NCBI RefSeq assembly: GCF_014200505.1
Contig: NZ_JACHBX010000002.1
Coordinates: 434,001-498,000, forward strand
Origin: Massilia aurea
Lineage (GTDB): Bacteria; Pseudomonadota; Gammaproteobacteria; Burkholderiales; Burkholderiaceae_D
Direction: 5' to 3'
Length of the DNA: 64,000 nucleotides
The notes under the pieces were generated by a model. That model was not told the DNA's origin. It searched no databases and was given only the letters and a program-made list of their open reading frames with translations. The position numbers and the translations under genes are program-made. This document shows positions 39,601 through 47,535 of the stretch, one piece after another (the first letter of the stretch is position 1; the number at the start of each line of letters is the position of its first letter).

Positions 39601-40268
39601 ATGATGTCGGTCACGCATTTCATCGATACCCACAGGCCCGTGTAGCGGCTCATGGCCCAGGCGTGCAGGCCGAAGTCGATGTATTCCTGCACCGACGAGG
39701 GATACAGCACCGGGATGCCGCAGTGGGTCAGGATATGGTCGGACTGGTGCGCAGTAGACGACGATTTGGCCGCGTGGTCGTCGCCGGCCAGCACCAGCAC
39801 GCCGCCGTATTGCGACGAGCCGGCGTTGTTGCCGTGCTTGAACACGTCGCCGCAGCGGTCGACGCCCGGCCCCTTGCCGTACCACATCGAGAACACGCCG
39901 TCGTACTTCGCGTCCTTGTACAGATTGGTTTGCTGCGTGCCCCAGACAGCAGTCGCCGCCAGGTCTTCGTTCATGCCGGGATGGAACTTGACGTGGTGCG
40001 CGTCGAGGTGCGCCTTGGCCTTCATCGCGGTCTGGTCGACCGAGGTGACGGGCGAGCCGCGGTAGCCGGTGATGTAGCCGGCCGTGTTCAGGCCGGCCTT
40101 GACGTCGCGCTCGCGCTGCAGCATCGGCAGGCGGATCAGCGCTTGCGTGCCGGTCATGAAGGCGCGGCCGCGCTCGAGCGTCCATTTGTCGTCGAGCGTG
40201 ATGTCTTGTGCGGGTGCGGATGCGGGCGACGGCGACGCCAGGTGGGCGCGGTCCAGGGGTGCGTTCAT
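36696..40268 (-). CDS. Indolepyruvate:ferredoxin oxidoreductase, fused alpha-beta form
   Basis: The protein has 1190 residues. It oxidatively decarboxylates aryl pyruvates to aryl-acetyl-CoA with thiamine pyrophosphate and iron-sulfur clusters. The N-terminal half resembles IorA. The TPP-binding part reads GIGCHYMVLWMDRETS and GDGTYFHSG (about 485-560), followed by a ferredoxin-like segment CEGCGDCSVQSNC near residue 640. The C-terminal half (from about GVGGTGVVTVGQIL) is IorB-like. Fusion into one chain is usual in aerobic proteobacteria. It diverges from an Lrp/AsnC regulator, fitting aromatic amino acid breakdown. Confidence 0.95.
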   Translation of the reverse strand: MNAPLDRAHLASPSPASAPAQDITLDDKWTLERGRAFMTGTQALIRLPMLQRERDVKAGLNTAGYITGYRGSPVTSVDQTAMKAKAHLDAHHVKFHPGMNEDLAATAVWGTQQTNLYKDAKYDGVFSMWYGKGPGVDRCGDVFKHGNNAGSSQYGGVLVLAGDDHAAKSSSTAHQSDHILTHCGIPVLYPSSVQEYIDFGLHAWAMSRYTGLWVSMKCVTDIIESGAVVDLDPDRVQTVIPTDFQLPEGGLNIRWPDAVLDQEVRMSNHKWYAALAYARANKLNRIIWDSPQPKIGIITAGKSYLDTRQALADLGIDEQAAQDIGLRLYKVGMTWPLEAEGVHEFARGLDEILVVEEKRQVMEYALKEELYNLPDGERPRVVGKFDDTGEWSNKNRMGHGDWLLPATYELNPAQIARAIASRIGHYCAGHPVAERVAQRIAFLEAKELVLRNIPAKANPETDRIPYFCSGCPHNSSTKVPEGSRAMAGIGCHYMVLWMDRETSTFTHMGAEGTTWIGQSPFTDEKHVFVNLGDGTYFHSGILAIRAAVAAKVNITYKILYNDAVAMTGGQNVDGPLDPGMISRQIAAEGVTPIIVVTDEPDKYPSDYAWAPGTTVRHRSELMDVQRELREMPGVSAVIYDQTCASEKRRRRKKGEFPDPAKRAVINEAVCEGCGDCSVQSNCLSVEPLETELGRKRQINQSSCNKDYSCVSGFCPSFVTVEGGGLKKPKKAAASDAAPPVLPEPVIPSVATPFGILVAGVGGTGVVTVGQILAVAAHVEGKGAIVLDQSGLAQKGGPVMSHVRLAEHQADLHSTRVGTGSADLVIGCDQIVTASRDALSRMGEGRTWAAVNSSTATTAAFVKNPDWQFPAEGSRGAIEQACGKANVEFLDAGSIATALLGDAIATNMFMLGYAFQKGRVPLHEASLMKAIELNGVSVAFNKAAFNWGRSAGHDLAAVSKSAMPAKVIEFKRMQTLDDVVKRRVELLTAYQDAAYAGQYTAFVEQVRAQEARLGKGTRLSEAVAKYLYKLMAYKDEYEVARLHTDPAFREKIANMFEGDITLKFHLAPPLLAKHDKEGRAIKQEFGPWMMRAFGVLAKFKGLRGTAFDVFGYTAERRVERALIGEYRATVAALLPKLTDDNLAQAVAVASIPEDIRGYGHVKERHLKAAKAKEAALLAVFHAPVGAAPRAA

Positions 40269-40412
40269 TGTGTCTCCAAGAAACTGGTGGCGGTTGCCGG
40301 AAGCGGTGCATTTCCTGCATCTCGCTTCTTGGCGGGAGTGGTCTCCCGTCTTGCGCCAGTATAGACCTGCCCCCCCAGCATTAAATTCCAAACAATTCCC
40401 CCTCCTTCTTGA

Positions 40413-40422
40413 ATTGCGCAAT
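40413..40422. promoter_or_regulatory. ATTGCGCAAT palindrome in the divergent Lrp/oxidoreductase promoter region
   Basis: A perfect 10-bp palindrome in an AT-rich stretch lies 35 bp before the Lrp-type gene and 144 bp before the oxidoreductase gene. Lrp/AsnC proteins bind short AT-flanked palindromes, so this is a reasonable operator candidate. The rest of 40269-40457 shows no other clear element. Confidence 0.4.
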
Positions 40423-40457
40423 AAAATTGCCATACAAAAGACGGACGTGGGGAAGGT

Positions 40458-40967
40458 ATGTCAAAGATTGAGCTGGATAAAACAGATCGCAAAATCCTGG
40501 AGATTTTGCAGAACGATGGGCGGTTGTCGAACCAGGATGTGGCCGAGCGCGTGAACCTGTCGCCTTCGCCGTGTCTGCGCCGCATCAAGCGGTTAGAGGA
40601 AGCAGGCGTGATTCGCCAGTACGTGGCGCTGCTCGACTCGGACAAGATCGGCCTGGGCCTGCTGGCGTACGTCAACGTGCGGCTGGAAAAGCACAGCGAA
40701 GTGGCCAGCACCACGCGTCAGCCGGGCTTGCCGGCAACGTCGCCGCGCAACGATTTCGCGGTGTCGGTGGGCAGCTGGCCCGAAGTCGTCGCCTGCTACG
40801 CGATGACGGGTGACATGGACTTTTTGCTGCGCGTGCATGTGGGCGACATGGACCACTTCTCGCGCTTCATGATGGGCACGCTGCTCAAGCATCCGGCGGT
40901 GCTGGACGTGAAGTCGAGCTTTGCGCTGCAGCGGATCAAGGAAACGACGGCGATGCCGCTGGTGTGA
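40458..40967 (+). CDS. Lrp/AsnC family transcriptional regulator
   Basis: The protein has 169 residues. The N-terminal helix-turn-helix reads LDKTDRKILEILQNDGRLSN followed by QDVAERVNLSPSPCLRRIKR. The RAM ligand domain follows (YVNVRLEKH ... CYAMTGDMDFLLRVHVGDM). Between them the sequence HSEVASTTRQPGLPATSPR is longer than in typical Lrp proteins by roughly ten residues. Divergence from the indolepyruvate oxidoreductase gene suggests control by an aromatic or branched amino acid. GGGGAAGGT lies just before the ATG. Confidence 0.95.
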   Translation: MSKIELDKTDRKILEILQNDGRLSNQDVAERVNLSPSPCLRRIKRLEEAGVIRQYVALLDSDKIGLGLLAYVNVRLEKHSEVASTTRQPGLPATSPRNDFAVSVGSWPEVVACYAMTGDMDFLLRVHVGDMDHFSRFMMGTLLKHPAVLDVKSSFALQRIKETTAMPLV

Positions 40968-41008
40968 GGTCCGTTGCGCCGCTTGTAGGAGGCGGTGCGT
41001 TGACCGAC

Positions 41009-41057
41009 GTTGAACGCGTGGACGGCAGAGCCGCCTCGCCGGCCGCGTCCACCCTAC
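41009..41057. repeat. Dispersed GTTGAACGCGTGG repeat, copy A
   Basis: The element begins GTTGAACGCGTGGACGGC and ends GCCGCGTCCACCCTAC, with GTGGAC/GTCCAC ends able to pair. It matches the elements at 48166-48268 and 56647-56760. Its CCCTAC end provides the TAG stop codon of the GNAT gene (complement of 41054-41056). Confidence 0.8.
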
Positions 41058-41704
41058 TTTTTCGGCGTGAAGAACTTCACTGCCGCCCTCGTATTGGCCT
41101 TGACCGTGTAATCGATCGCCGCGAACTGCTCTTCTAACGCCTCGGCCATCACGCTGCCCGGGCTGGGCGGTGGCAATGCGAGGTGGGCATCGGCTTCGCC
41201 GTATTCGCGCGTGACGACCATCCCGGCTTTCTTTGCGATATGCATCATCGTCTTGTTGGACGTCAGGCACTGCATATAGAGCGTGTCGACGTCCGAGTTG
41301 CGGCAGTGAATCGCCGCGCGCTGGAACAGGCGCGTGCCCACGCCCTGCCCGCGCGCCGAGGCCGACACCGACACGCCAAACTCGGCCACCTGCGCCTTGG
41401 CCGTGCCGGTGCGCCCTTCGGTCGGCGCGAACGCCAGGTGCCCCATGCCCACCAGCTGGAATACATTGCTCACGACACCAAAGACGATGTCGCGCTCGAA
41501 ATCGAGCTTGCCGACATACGCCGTGATGCCGTCGTCGGACATCATGCTGCCAAAGCGCAGCAGGCGGTCATCCTTGTCGAGCGCGAGCAGATGGCGCAGC
41601 ACACGGCGGCGGTCGCGCTCGTGCAATTCCTTGACCAGGACCGGCGGCTGCCCCTTCTTGCCGCGCAAGCCCTGTAACCAGCGGCGTAATGGATTGTCCA
41701 GCAT
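41054..41704 (-). CDS. GNAT family N-acetyltransferase
   Basis: The protein has 216 residues. The acetyl-CoA site is VSVSASARGQGVGTRLFQRAA (about 120-140), which fits the GNAT R/Q-x-x-G-x-G/A pattern. It is preceded by beta strands such as VGMGHLAFAPTEG. The substrate cannot be told. The 3' end runs into a dispersed repeat that supplies the stop codon, so the last residues may be recent. It follows the GGDEF gene on the same strand by 48 bp. Confidence 0.88.
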   Translation of the reverse strand: MLDNPLRRWLQGLRGKKGQPPVLVKELHERDRRRVLRHLLALDKDDRLLRFGSMMSDDGITAYVGKLDFERDIVFGVVSNVFQLVGMGHLAFAPTEGRTGTAKAQVAEFGVSVSASARGQGVGTRLFQRAAIHCRNSDVDTLYMQCLTSNKTMMHIAKKAGMVVTREYGEADAHLALPPPSPGSVMAEALEEQFAAIDYTVKANTRAAVKFFTPKK

Positions 41705-41752
41705 GTTCCCACCTTCCCGTGCGCGACAACCAGTCGATGTCGCCCGTAAATC

Positions 41753-43399
41753 TTAGCCGATCCGGTCGGCGTCTGCCTTGCTTGTGCCTGTGCCCGTACC
41801 AGTGCTGCCAGCGGCGTCCTCTTTCGGACGCTCGCGTCGTGCCTGCTCCAGTGTTGGTTCCACGGGGTCGTCTTCATCGCGCCACTGCGCCTGCTCGCTG
41901 ACCACGAAGCGGCCCTTGCCGGCCTGCTTGGCGGCGTACATGGCCTGGTCGGCCTCAGCCAACAACGCCTCCTGTCCACGCGCTGCGCCCATCTGGCCGC
42001 GCGCGCTGGCGATGCCGATACTGGCCGAGATCCTGATGGCATGACCATCGGCCTCGGTGATCGATTCGATTTCCGCCAGCACCAGGCGCGCTACGCGCAG
42101 CGCGCCGTCGCGCGACGTCACGTCTTCGAGCAGGATAACGAATTCATCGCCACCCAGGCGCGCCAGCGCATCTTCGGCGCGCAGCCTGGCCTGCACGCGG
42201 CGCGCCACGGTCTTGAGCACCAGGTCACCGGTCGCGTGGCCCCAGGTATCGTTGACGGCCTTGAACCCATCCAGGTCGATGAACATCAGCACCACCACGC
42301 TGTCGCGGCGGTCGGCCCGGGCCAGCGCCCGTTCGAGCAGGCGGGTCAGTTGCCGGTAATTGATCAGGCCCGTCAGGCTGTCGTGCTGGGCCAGGCGCTC
42401 GAGCTGGACCGACTGCGCCTGCAGCTCGGCGGTGCGCTCGGCCACGCGCTGCTCGAGCGTTTCGTTGGCCGCCTGCAGGCGGCGGTTGACGACGCCGATG
42501 ATGCGGTAGCTGCGGCGCAGGCGCACGCCGGCATAGGCCAGCAGCACCAGCAACAGGCCGGAATATGCCGCGAGGTAGCCGCGAAAACGCTGGCGCTCGA
42601 GCAGCACGGTGGTAAACGACCGCTCGAATTCCTGCTCCAGGCGGTCAAGGACGATGTCGCTGCCGACGGCAGCGATCTGCGCTTCGAGCAGGTTTTCCAG
42701 CGGCCGCTTTTCGAGGATCACGCGGCTGCTCAGGATCACGGCGTCCATCTTGTCGACGACGGCCGGCGAAAAGGCGATCTCCTGGGCGGCGACATTGCCC
42801 AGGATTTCTTCGATGCGGTTGGCCAGCACGGGCGATGGGGCGATGTTGTAGCGCAGGATGTCGGTCAGCAGCGCATTGAGGGTGGTGTCGAGCCGCACGA
42901 CGAACTGGGCCGGCGCCAGCGCGCCTTCGATGCCCGAGATTTCCGTTTTCAGGTCGGCCACGGCCGGTGGCATATGCAGCAGCGCTGCGCGCAGGCGCGG
43001 ATTGTGCCGCGCGAACTCGGCCACCAGCATTTCCTTGTTGCGCAGCGCCGTGCGCAGATCGGCGCAGGCTTCGGTGGCGGCGCGGCTGCCGGTGAGCGGC
43101 GCGGCTTGTTCCAGGCGCGCCATCAGGATGCGCATGCGCGGCAGTTGCGAACTCAGGTCGGGCCGGACGCTGGCGCGGCCGGTATGGGCGCGCAGAAGAT
43201 TGGCATCCCATTCGGCGTCGAGCTTTTCGAATTCGCGCAGGTTGAGCAGGACGTTGCTGCGCACTTCAGGGTCGATCACCTCGGTGCGGGTGTACAGAAA
43301 GACCAGCAGCGCGCTCATCAATACGACGGCCAGGCTCGCCAATAACAGGCGGCGGCGCCGTACCCAGCTCCCTACCCGCCGTACCAGCATCCTGAACAT
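41753..43399 (-). CDS. Membrane-bound diguanylate cyclase (GGDEF)
   Basis: The protein has 548 residues from MFRMLVRRVGSWVRRRR, with TTGGAG 8 bases upstream. The first membrane helix spans about 18-36 (LLLASLAVVLMSALLVFLY). A periplasmic helical sensor of roughly 230 residues follows, then a second helix (YLAAYSGLLLVLLAYAGVRL), a coiled coil (NETLEQRVAERTAEL) and the GGDEF domain with RLGGDEFVILLED. An RAED motif five residues before GGDEF is the product-inhibition site. It should make cyclic di-GMP in response to a periplasmic signal. No EAL domain is present. Confidence 0.95.
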   Translation of the reverse strand: MFRMLVRRVGSWVRRRRLLLASLAVVLMSALLVFLYTRTEVIDPEVRSNVLLNLREFEKLDAEWDANLLRAHTGRASVRPDLSSQLPRMRILMARLEQAAPLTGSRAATEACADLRTALRNKEMLVAEFARHNPRLRAALLHMPPAVADLKTEISGIEGALAPAQFVVRLDTTLNALLTDILRYNIAPSPVLANRIEEILGNVAAQEIAFSPAVVDKMDAVILSSRVILEKRPLENLLEAQIAAVGSDIVLDRLEQEFERSFTTVLLERQRFRGYLAAYSGLLLVLLAYAGVRLRRSYRIIGVVNRRLQAANETLEQRVAERTAELQAQSVQLERLAQHDSLTGLINYRQLTRLLERALARADRRDSVVVLMFIDLDGFKAVNDTWGHATGDLVLKTVARRVQARLRAEDALARLGGDEFVILLEDVTSRDGALRVARLVLAEIESITEADGHAIRISASIGIASARGQMGAARGQEALLAEADQAMYAAKQAGKGRFVVSEQAQWRDEDDPVEPTLEQARRERPKEDAAGSTGTGTGTSKADADRIG

Positions 43400-43509
43400 C
43401 GTTTTTCTCCAACGCAACAATTGACCATGTGGAAGAATAACAAACCGCTGGCCCACACTGTACGCAGGGTGTAACTACATGTAACTGTGACGCTCTACAG
43501 GGCGGTTTT

Positions 43510-44607
43510 TCACACTTTATTACAAATGGCAGCCACTGCCTCGACGCGCGCCTGGTGCACGGCCTGGGCGATCCGGTCGCGCTGGTCGCAACGCGCCGCT
43601 ACAGCGCCGGCATCCACGCCGCGCGCCGCGCCAAGGGCTTGCAGCAGCCAGTCGCCTGCCGGGTCATGTTCAGTATCTTTGGCGTGACAACGCGTGGTCA
43701 GCAACATCTGGACAAAGCGCGCGCTCTTGCGGAAGGCGTCGCTGCGCTCGAACAGCGTGACGAGCGCGTCGGCATCGAGTGTGCGTGCCTGCGCAAGCAC
43801 GCCATGCTCGCGCGCCGTCATCAGGGCCAGATCGCGACATTCGTTGGGCACTTTCAGCCGTTTGGAGACTGCCTCGACAGCAGCCGTACCGACGTCGCGC
43901 ATCAGGGCCGCGAAACGGATTTCGAGCGGGTGATCCTGCTGCGCGGCGGTGTCGATGACGCGCAGCGTGTGCGGCTGGGTATCGAGCTCGGGCAACAGGC
44001 GCGCGAGTGCGCCGCACTCGTCCAGCACGAGCAGCATGCGCGACGGCTGGCGTTCCATCAGGCCGCGCGCCAGCTCTTGCCAGACGCGCTCGGGCACGAG
44101 GGCATCGACCTCCCCCGCCTCGACCATCTGGCGCATCAGGACATTGGTGTCGCCCGCCACCTTAAATTCGGGCAGGCGCGCAGCAAAGCGCGCGACGCGC
44201 AGGATGCGCACCGGGTCTTCGGCAAAGGCATCGGACACGTGGCGGAACAGGCGCGCTTCCAGGTCGGCGCGGCCGCCCAGCGGATCGACGATGACGCCAT
44301 CCTCGCCCTGCGCCATCGCATTGATGGTCAGGTCGCGCCGCACCAGGTCCTGTTCGAGCGTGACGTCGGGCGCCGCATGGAACACGAAGCCGTGGTAGCC
44401 GGGCGCGGTCTTGCGCTCGGTGCGCGCCAGCGCGTATTCCTCGTGCGTTTTCGGGTGCAGAAAGACCGGGAAGTCCTTGCCCACGGCGCGAAAGCCGGCC
44501 TCGATCATCTGTTCGGGCGTGGCGCCCACAACCACGTGATCGTGGTCCTTGACCGGCAGCCCGAGCAGCGCATCACGCACGGCGCCGCCGACAACATAAC
44601 TGCGCAT
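43510..44607 (-). CDS. cca: CCA tRNA nucleotidyltransferase with degenerate HD domain
   Basis: This enzyme adds or repairs the 3' CCA of tRNAs. The product has 365 residues, shorter than the roughly 410 of Escherichia coli Cca. The nucleotidyltransferase core is intact: GGAVRD at 7-12, the metal pair D21/D23 in KDHDH, and RRDLTINAMA. The HD phosphohydrolase domain is reduced. Where relatives have a His-Asp metal motif followed by a Lys-rich loop, this protein reads IRFAALMRDVGTAAVEA. The His is replaced by Arg and the next loop is missing. CCA addition should be kept; phosphatase and phosphodiesterase activities are probably lost. Confidence 0.94.
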   Translation of the reverse strand: MRSYVVGGAVRDALLGLPVKDHDHVVVGATPEQMIEAGFRAVGKDFPVFLHPKTHEEYALARTERKTAPGYHGFVFHAAPDVTLEQDLVRRDLTINAMAQGEDGVIVDPLGGRADLEARLFRHVSDAFAEDPVRILRVARFAARLPEFKVAGDTNVLMRQMVEAGEVDALVPERVWQELARGLMERQPSRMLLVLDECGALARLLPELDTQPHTLRVIDTAAQQDHPLEIRFAALMRDVGTAAVEAVSKRLKVPNECRDLALMTAREHGVLAQARTLDADALVTLFERSDAFRKSARFVQMLLTTRCHAKDTEHDPAGDWLLQALGAARGVDAGAVAARCDQRDRIAQAVHQARVEAVAAICNKV

Positions 44608-44611
44608 CGCT

Positions 44612-45328
44612 TTACTCCGGCAAATCGGCGTCGTGCAACGGCGTCGGGTGATTTTCCAGCATCGCTTCGTTCACCCAGCGCGCCACGGCCGGATGGGCCA
44701 GCACGCGCTCGCAATACGCCTGCAGCGCCGGGGCCAGCATCACGCCATAGGTCTGGAAACGCAGCACGATCGGCGCATAGAACGCGTCGGCAATCGAGAA
44801 CGCGCCGAACAGGAACTGGTGATGGCCAAAGCGCGACAGGCAGTCTTCCCAGATTTCGCAGACGCGGCCGATGTCGGCCTGCGCGCCATGCGTGCGGCCC
44901 CGGCCCGGCAAGCGGGCCTGGATATTCATCGGCATGGCGCTGCGCAGTTCGCCGAAGCCGGCGTGCATCTCGGCCACGATCGAGCGCGCCAGCGCGCGCG
45001 CCGCCACGTCCTGCGGCCACATATGCTTGTCAGGAAATTGCTCGGCCAAATATTCGGTGATCGCCAGGCTGTCCCACACCGTCATTTCGCCGGCCAGCAG
45101 CACCGGCACGCGGCCTGCGTGCGAGTAGCGGGCGATCTCGTTGGACGTATCCGGCTGGTCGAGCAGAACCTTGATTTCCGTGAACGGAATCCCGAACGCC
45201 ATGGCCGCGACCCAGGGGCGCATCGACCACGACGACAGGTTCTTGTTGCCGATGATGAGCGTCAAGCCGGGGCTGCGGGTCTGGTCCAGGGTGTGCGTGA
45301 GAATCGGGTCGCGTTCGATGGTCTGCAT
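44612..45328 (-). CDS. Glutathione S-transferase family protein
   Basis: The protein has 238 residues from MQTIERDPILTHTLDQT. The thioredoxin-like N-terminal domain starts near residue 21 (LTLIIGNKNLSSWSMRPWVA); the NKNLSSWSMRP segment is typical of a bacterial GST subgroup. The glutathione-binding region contains GRVPVLLAGEMTVWDSLAI. The helical C-terminal domain contains SIADAFYAPIVLRF. It lies 4 bp upstream of the cca start on the same strand, so the two are probably co-transcribed. Confidence 0.9.
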   Translation of the reverse strand: MQTIERDPILTHTLDQTRSPGLTLIIGNKNLSSWSMRPWVAAMAFGIPFTEIKVLLDQPDTSNEIARYSHAGRVPVLLAGEMTVWDSLAITEYLAEQFPDKHMWPQDVAARALARSIVAEMHAGFGELRSAMPMNIQARLPGRGRTHGAQADIGRVCEIWEDCLSRFGHHQFLFGAFSIADAFYAPIVLRFQTYGVMLAPALQAYCERVLAHPAVARWVNEAMLENHPTPLHDADLPE

Positions 45329-45478
45329 GGGGTCTCGTCGGGTACGTGGCGAAGGGCGTCCCGGGCGGCGCATGAAAGCCCGGGACGGCTGCGGTAATCG
45401 ACATCAGCTTGCGGCCCAATGCCGCGGCTGTCAAGGCGCTTGCCCGACAGCACGGTGAAGCGCGGCAGGGTCAGCCTG

Positions 45479-47503
45479 TCAGTCCAGCACGGACGTGGAT
45501 GGCCGCGGCGTGATCGTGCCCAGGCGCGCCTTGAGCGACTGCGGCTTGCCCTCGAAGATCGACGCATAATTGGTGGCGTTGGCCATCACGTTACGCACGT
45601 AGCCGCGTGTTTCGGTGAACGGGATGGTCTCGACGAAGATCGCCCCTTCCATCGGCGCGTCGAGCCGGCTGCGCCAGGTGCGCGAGCGGCTCGGGCCGGC
45701 GTTGTAGGCGGCCGTGGCCAGCACTTGCGAGCCTTCAAAATTGTTCAACACCATCGTCATGTAGTTGGCCCCGAGCGTGATGTTCACGTGCAGGTCGTTG
45801 AGCATGCTGGTGACGAAGTTGTTCAGGCCGATCTTGGCCGCCACCCATTTGCCGGTGGCGGGCATCACCTGCATCAGGCCCGATGCGCCCACGCCCGAGC
45901 GCGCATCGCGGATGAAGCGCGACTCTTGCCGGATCAGGCCATACACCCAGGCCTTGTCCAGACTCAGGCCCTGGGCCGTGGGCCGCAGCACGTCGAGGTG
46001 CGGCGCCGGGAAGCGCTGGTCGTAGCTCAGTTCGGTGCGCGTGCGCAGCGACGTCTCGACCATGCGGTCGAGCAGCTCGTTGCGACGCGCCAGCTCGGCG
46101 GCGGCCAGCAACTGGCGTTCGGACAGATTGCGCAAGCCCCAGCTCCATTCGCGGTTGCCTTCGGCGCGCAGGCGCAGATCGTAGAATTTGATGGCCCGCT
46201 GCAGACTCTGATTCGCCGTGGCCTGGGCCAGTTCGGCGGCCGTGATCGGCGCGATCGGGGGCGGCGCGACGACCTGGTTGCCCAGTTCTTCTTGCGCCAG
46301 CTGGGTATAGAAGGTGGTCTGGCCAGCGATGCTCTGCCACTGCGCGCGCGCTTCGGCCGGGCGCCCTTCGCCCTGGTGCGCGCGCCCGAGCCAGTAGACC
46401 CAGGTCGAGTCGGCGCGCAAGGCCGGCGGCATGCTCTCAATGGTGGCGCGCACGGTTTTCCAGTCACCGCGGCGCAGCGCCATGCGCGTTTTCCACTGCA
46501 TCTGGAAGTCGCTCAGGGGCGCGCCATTCGCACGGTCCCAATACGCGTGCGCTTCGGGCGCCAGCACGATCGAGGCAGCCAGTGCCACATTGGCCCAGCC
46601 GATCGCGCGTTCTTCGGCCGTCAGTTGGGCGCTGTTTTTTTCCAGGCCAGCCACGGCCAGGCGCAGCGTGGTGCGCGCCATGCGGCCCACGGCGACCAGG
46701 TACAGCTCGCGCTCGGCGCGGCTGTTGCCGATCCCGCGCGCCATGGCCACGGCGGGCAGGTCGACCGCCTGGGTGGCCCGGGTTTCGGGTAAACCAAGCA
46801 AGACGGCAGCGCGGCGCGCCGGGCCGCTGGCATTGTCCAGGCCCGCCAGGCGCAGTTGCGTCAGCAGGTCAGCTTCGGTGAACTGGCCATTGGCCACCAG
46901 TTGTGCAATCAGGGCGCCGCAGGCGTCGCCGTAGCCGGCCGGGGTTTTCAGCAGTGCGCGCGCTTCGTCGGCGACGCGCTCGCCGCGCTCGGCTTTGGCC
47001 AGCAGCGCGTAGCAGCGGATCGGCAGGCTGCCGGACTGGGCCAGCGTGCCCGCTTCGCGTTCAAAGGTATTCCATTCGCGCCGCTTGCCCAGCTCCATCA
47101 GCCATTCGGCGCGCAGCTGTTCGGCCACCGCCGTGCCTTCGTGGCGCCGCAGCACTTGCAGCACCTCGTCCTGGATGGCATCGCGCAGGCGCGGTTTCAG
47201 ACGATAATAGTCAACGTAGGACGCCAGCAGATAATTGGTCACGGGCAGGCGCGACGCGATCGCGTTGGCGCGCGCGTCGTCGTTCTGGCGCGCCGCTTCG
47301 CGCAGCAACATGAAGTTGTCGTCGTCGGCGCGGCTGGCTGCGCCCGCCACGGTGGGTGCACCCGCCGGAACGGGGGACAGTGCTACCTCGGGCGCGGGTG
47401 CTTCCGGGTCTTCCTGGGCCGCTGCGCCTGGCGCGAAGGCCAGACTCAGAACAAGGGCAATAGCAGCCGGCAACACGCCGACAGGCAATTTCGATTGAAA
47501 CAT
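45479..47503 (-). CDS. slt: Soluble lytic murein transglycosylase
   Basis: This enzyme cleaves peptidoglycan glycan strands with formation of 1,6-anhydro ends, in the periplasm. The product has 674 residues with a signal peptide (LPAAIALVLSLAFAPGAAA, cleavage near residue 29). A long helical superhelix domain precedes the catalytic domain, where the acid Glu lies in GLIRQESRFIRDARSG and SGLMQVMPATGKWVA follows. TYNAGP-like AAYNAGPSRSRTW closes the active site. It is divergent from the cyclo-ligase gene with only 32 bp between the starts. Confidence 0.95.
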   Translation of the reverse strand: MFQSKLPVGVLPAAIALVLSLAFAPGAAAQEDPEAPAPEVALSPVPAGAPTVAGAASRADDDNFMLLREAARQNDDARANAIASRLPVTNYLLASYVDYYRLKPRLRDAIQDEVLQVLRRHEGTAVAEQLRAEWLMELGKRREWNTFEREAGTLAQSGSLPIRCYALLAKAERGERVADEARALLKTPAGYGDACGALIAQLVANGQFTEADLLTQLRLAGLDNASGPARRAAVLLGLPETRATQAVDLPAVAMARGIGNSRAERELYLVAVGRMARTTLRLAVAGLEKNSAQLTAEERAIGWANVALAASIVLAPEAHAYWDRANGAPLSDFQMQWKTRMALRRGDWKTVRATIESMPPALRADSTWVYWLGRAHQGEGRPAEARAQWQSIAGQTTFYTQLAQEELGNQVVAPPPIAPITAAELAQATANQSLQRAIKFYDLRLRAEGNREWSWGLRNLSERQLLAAAELARRNELLDRMVETSLRTRTELSYDQRFPAPHLDVLRPTAQGLSLDKAWVYGLIRQESRFIRDARSGVGASGLMQVMPATGKWVAAKIGLNNFVTSMLNDLHVNITLGANYMTMVLNNFEGSQVLATAAYNAGPSRSRTWRSRLDAPMEGAIFVETIPFTETRGYVRNVMANATNYASIFEGKPQSLKARLGTITPRPSTSVLD

Positions 47504-47535
47504 CCACCACTCTCACAATACGCTGCATTGAAACC

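Noticed and set aside
36627-40364. A 1245-codon open frame on the plus strand opposite the indolepyruvate oxidoreductase gene
   Set aside because: It is a mirror frame of a GC-rich gene, rich in His, Arg and Val with no domain. The minus-strand frame has clear family motifs.
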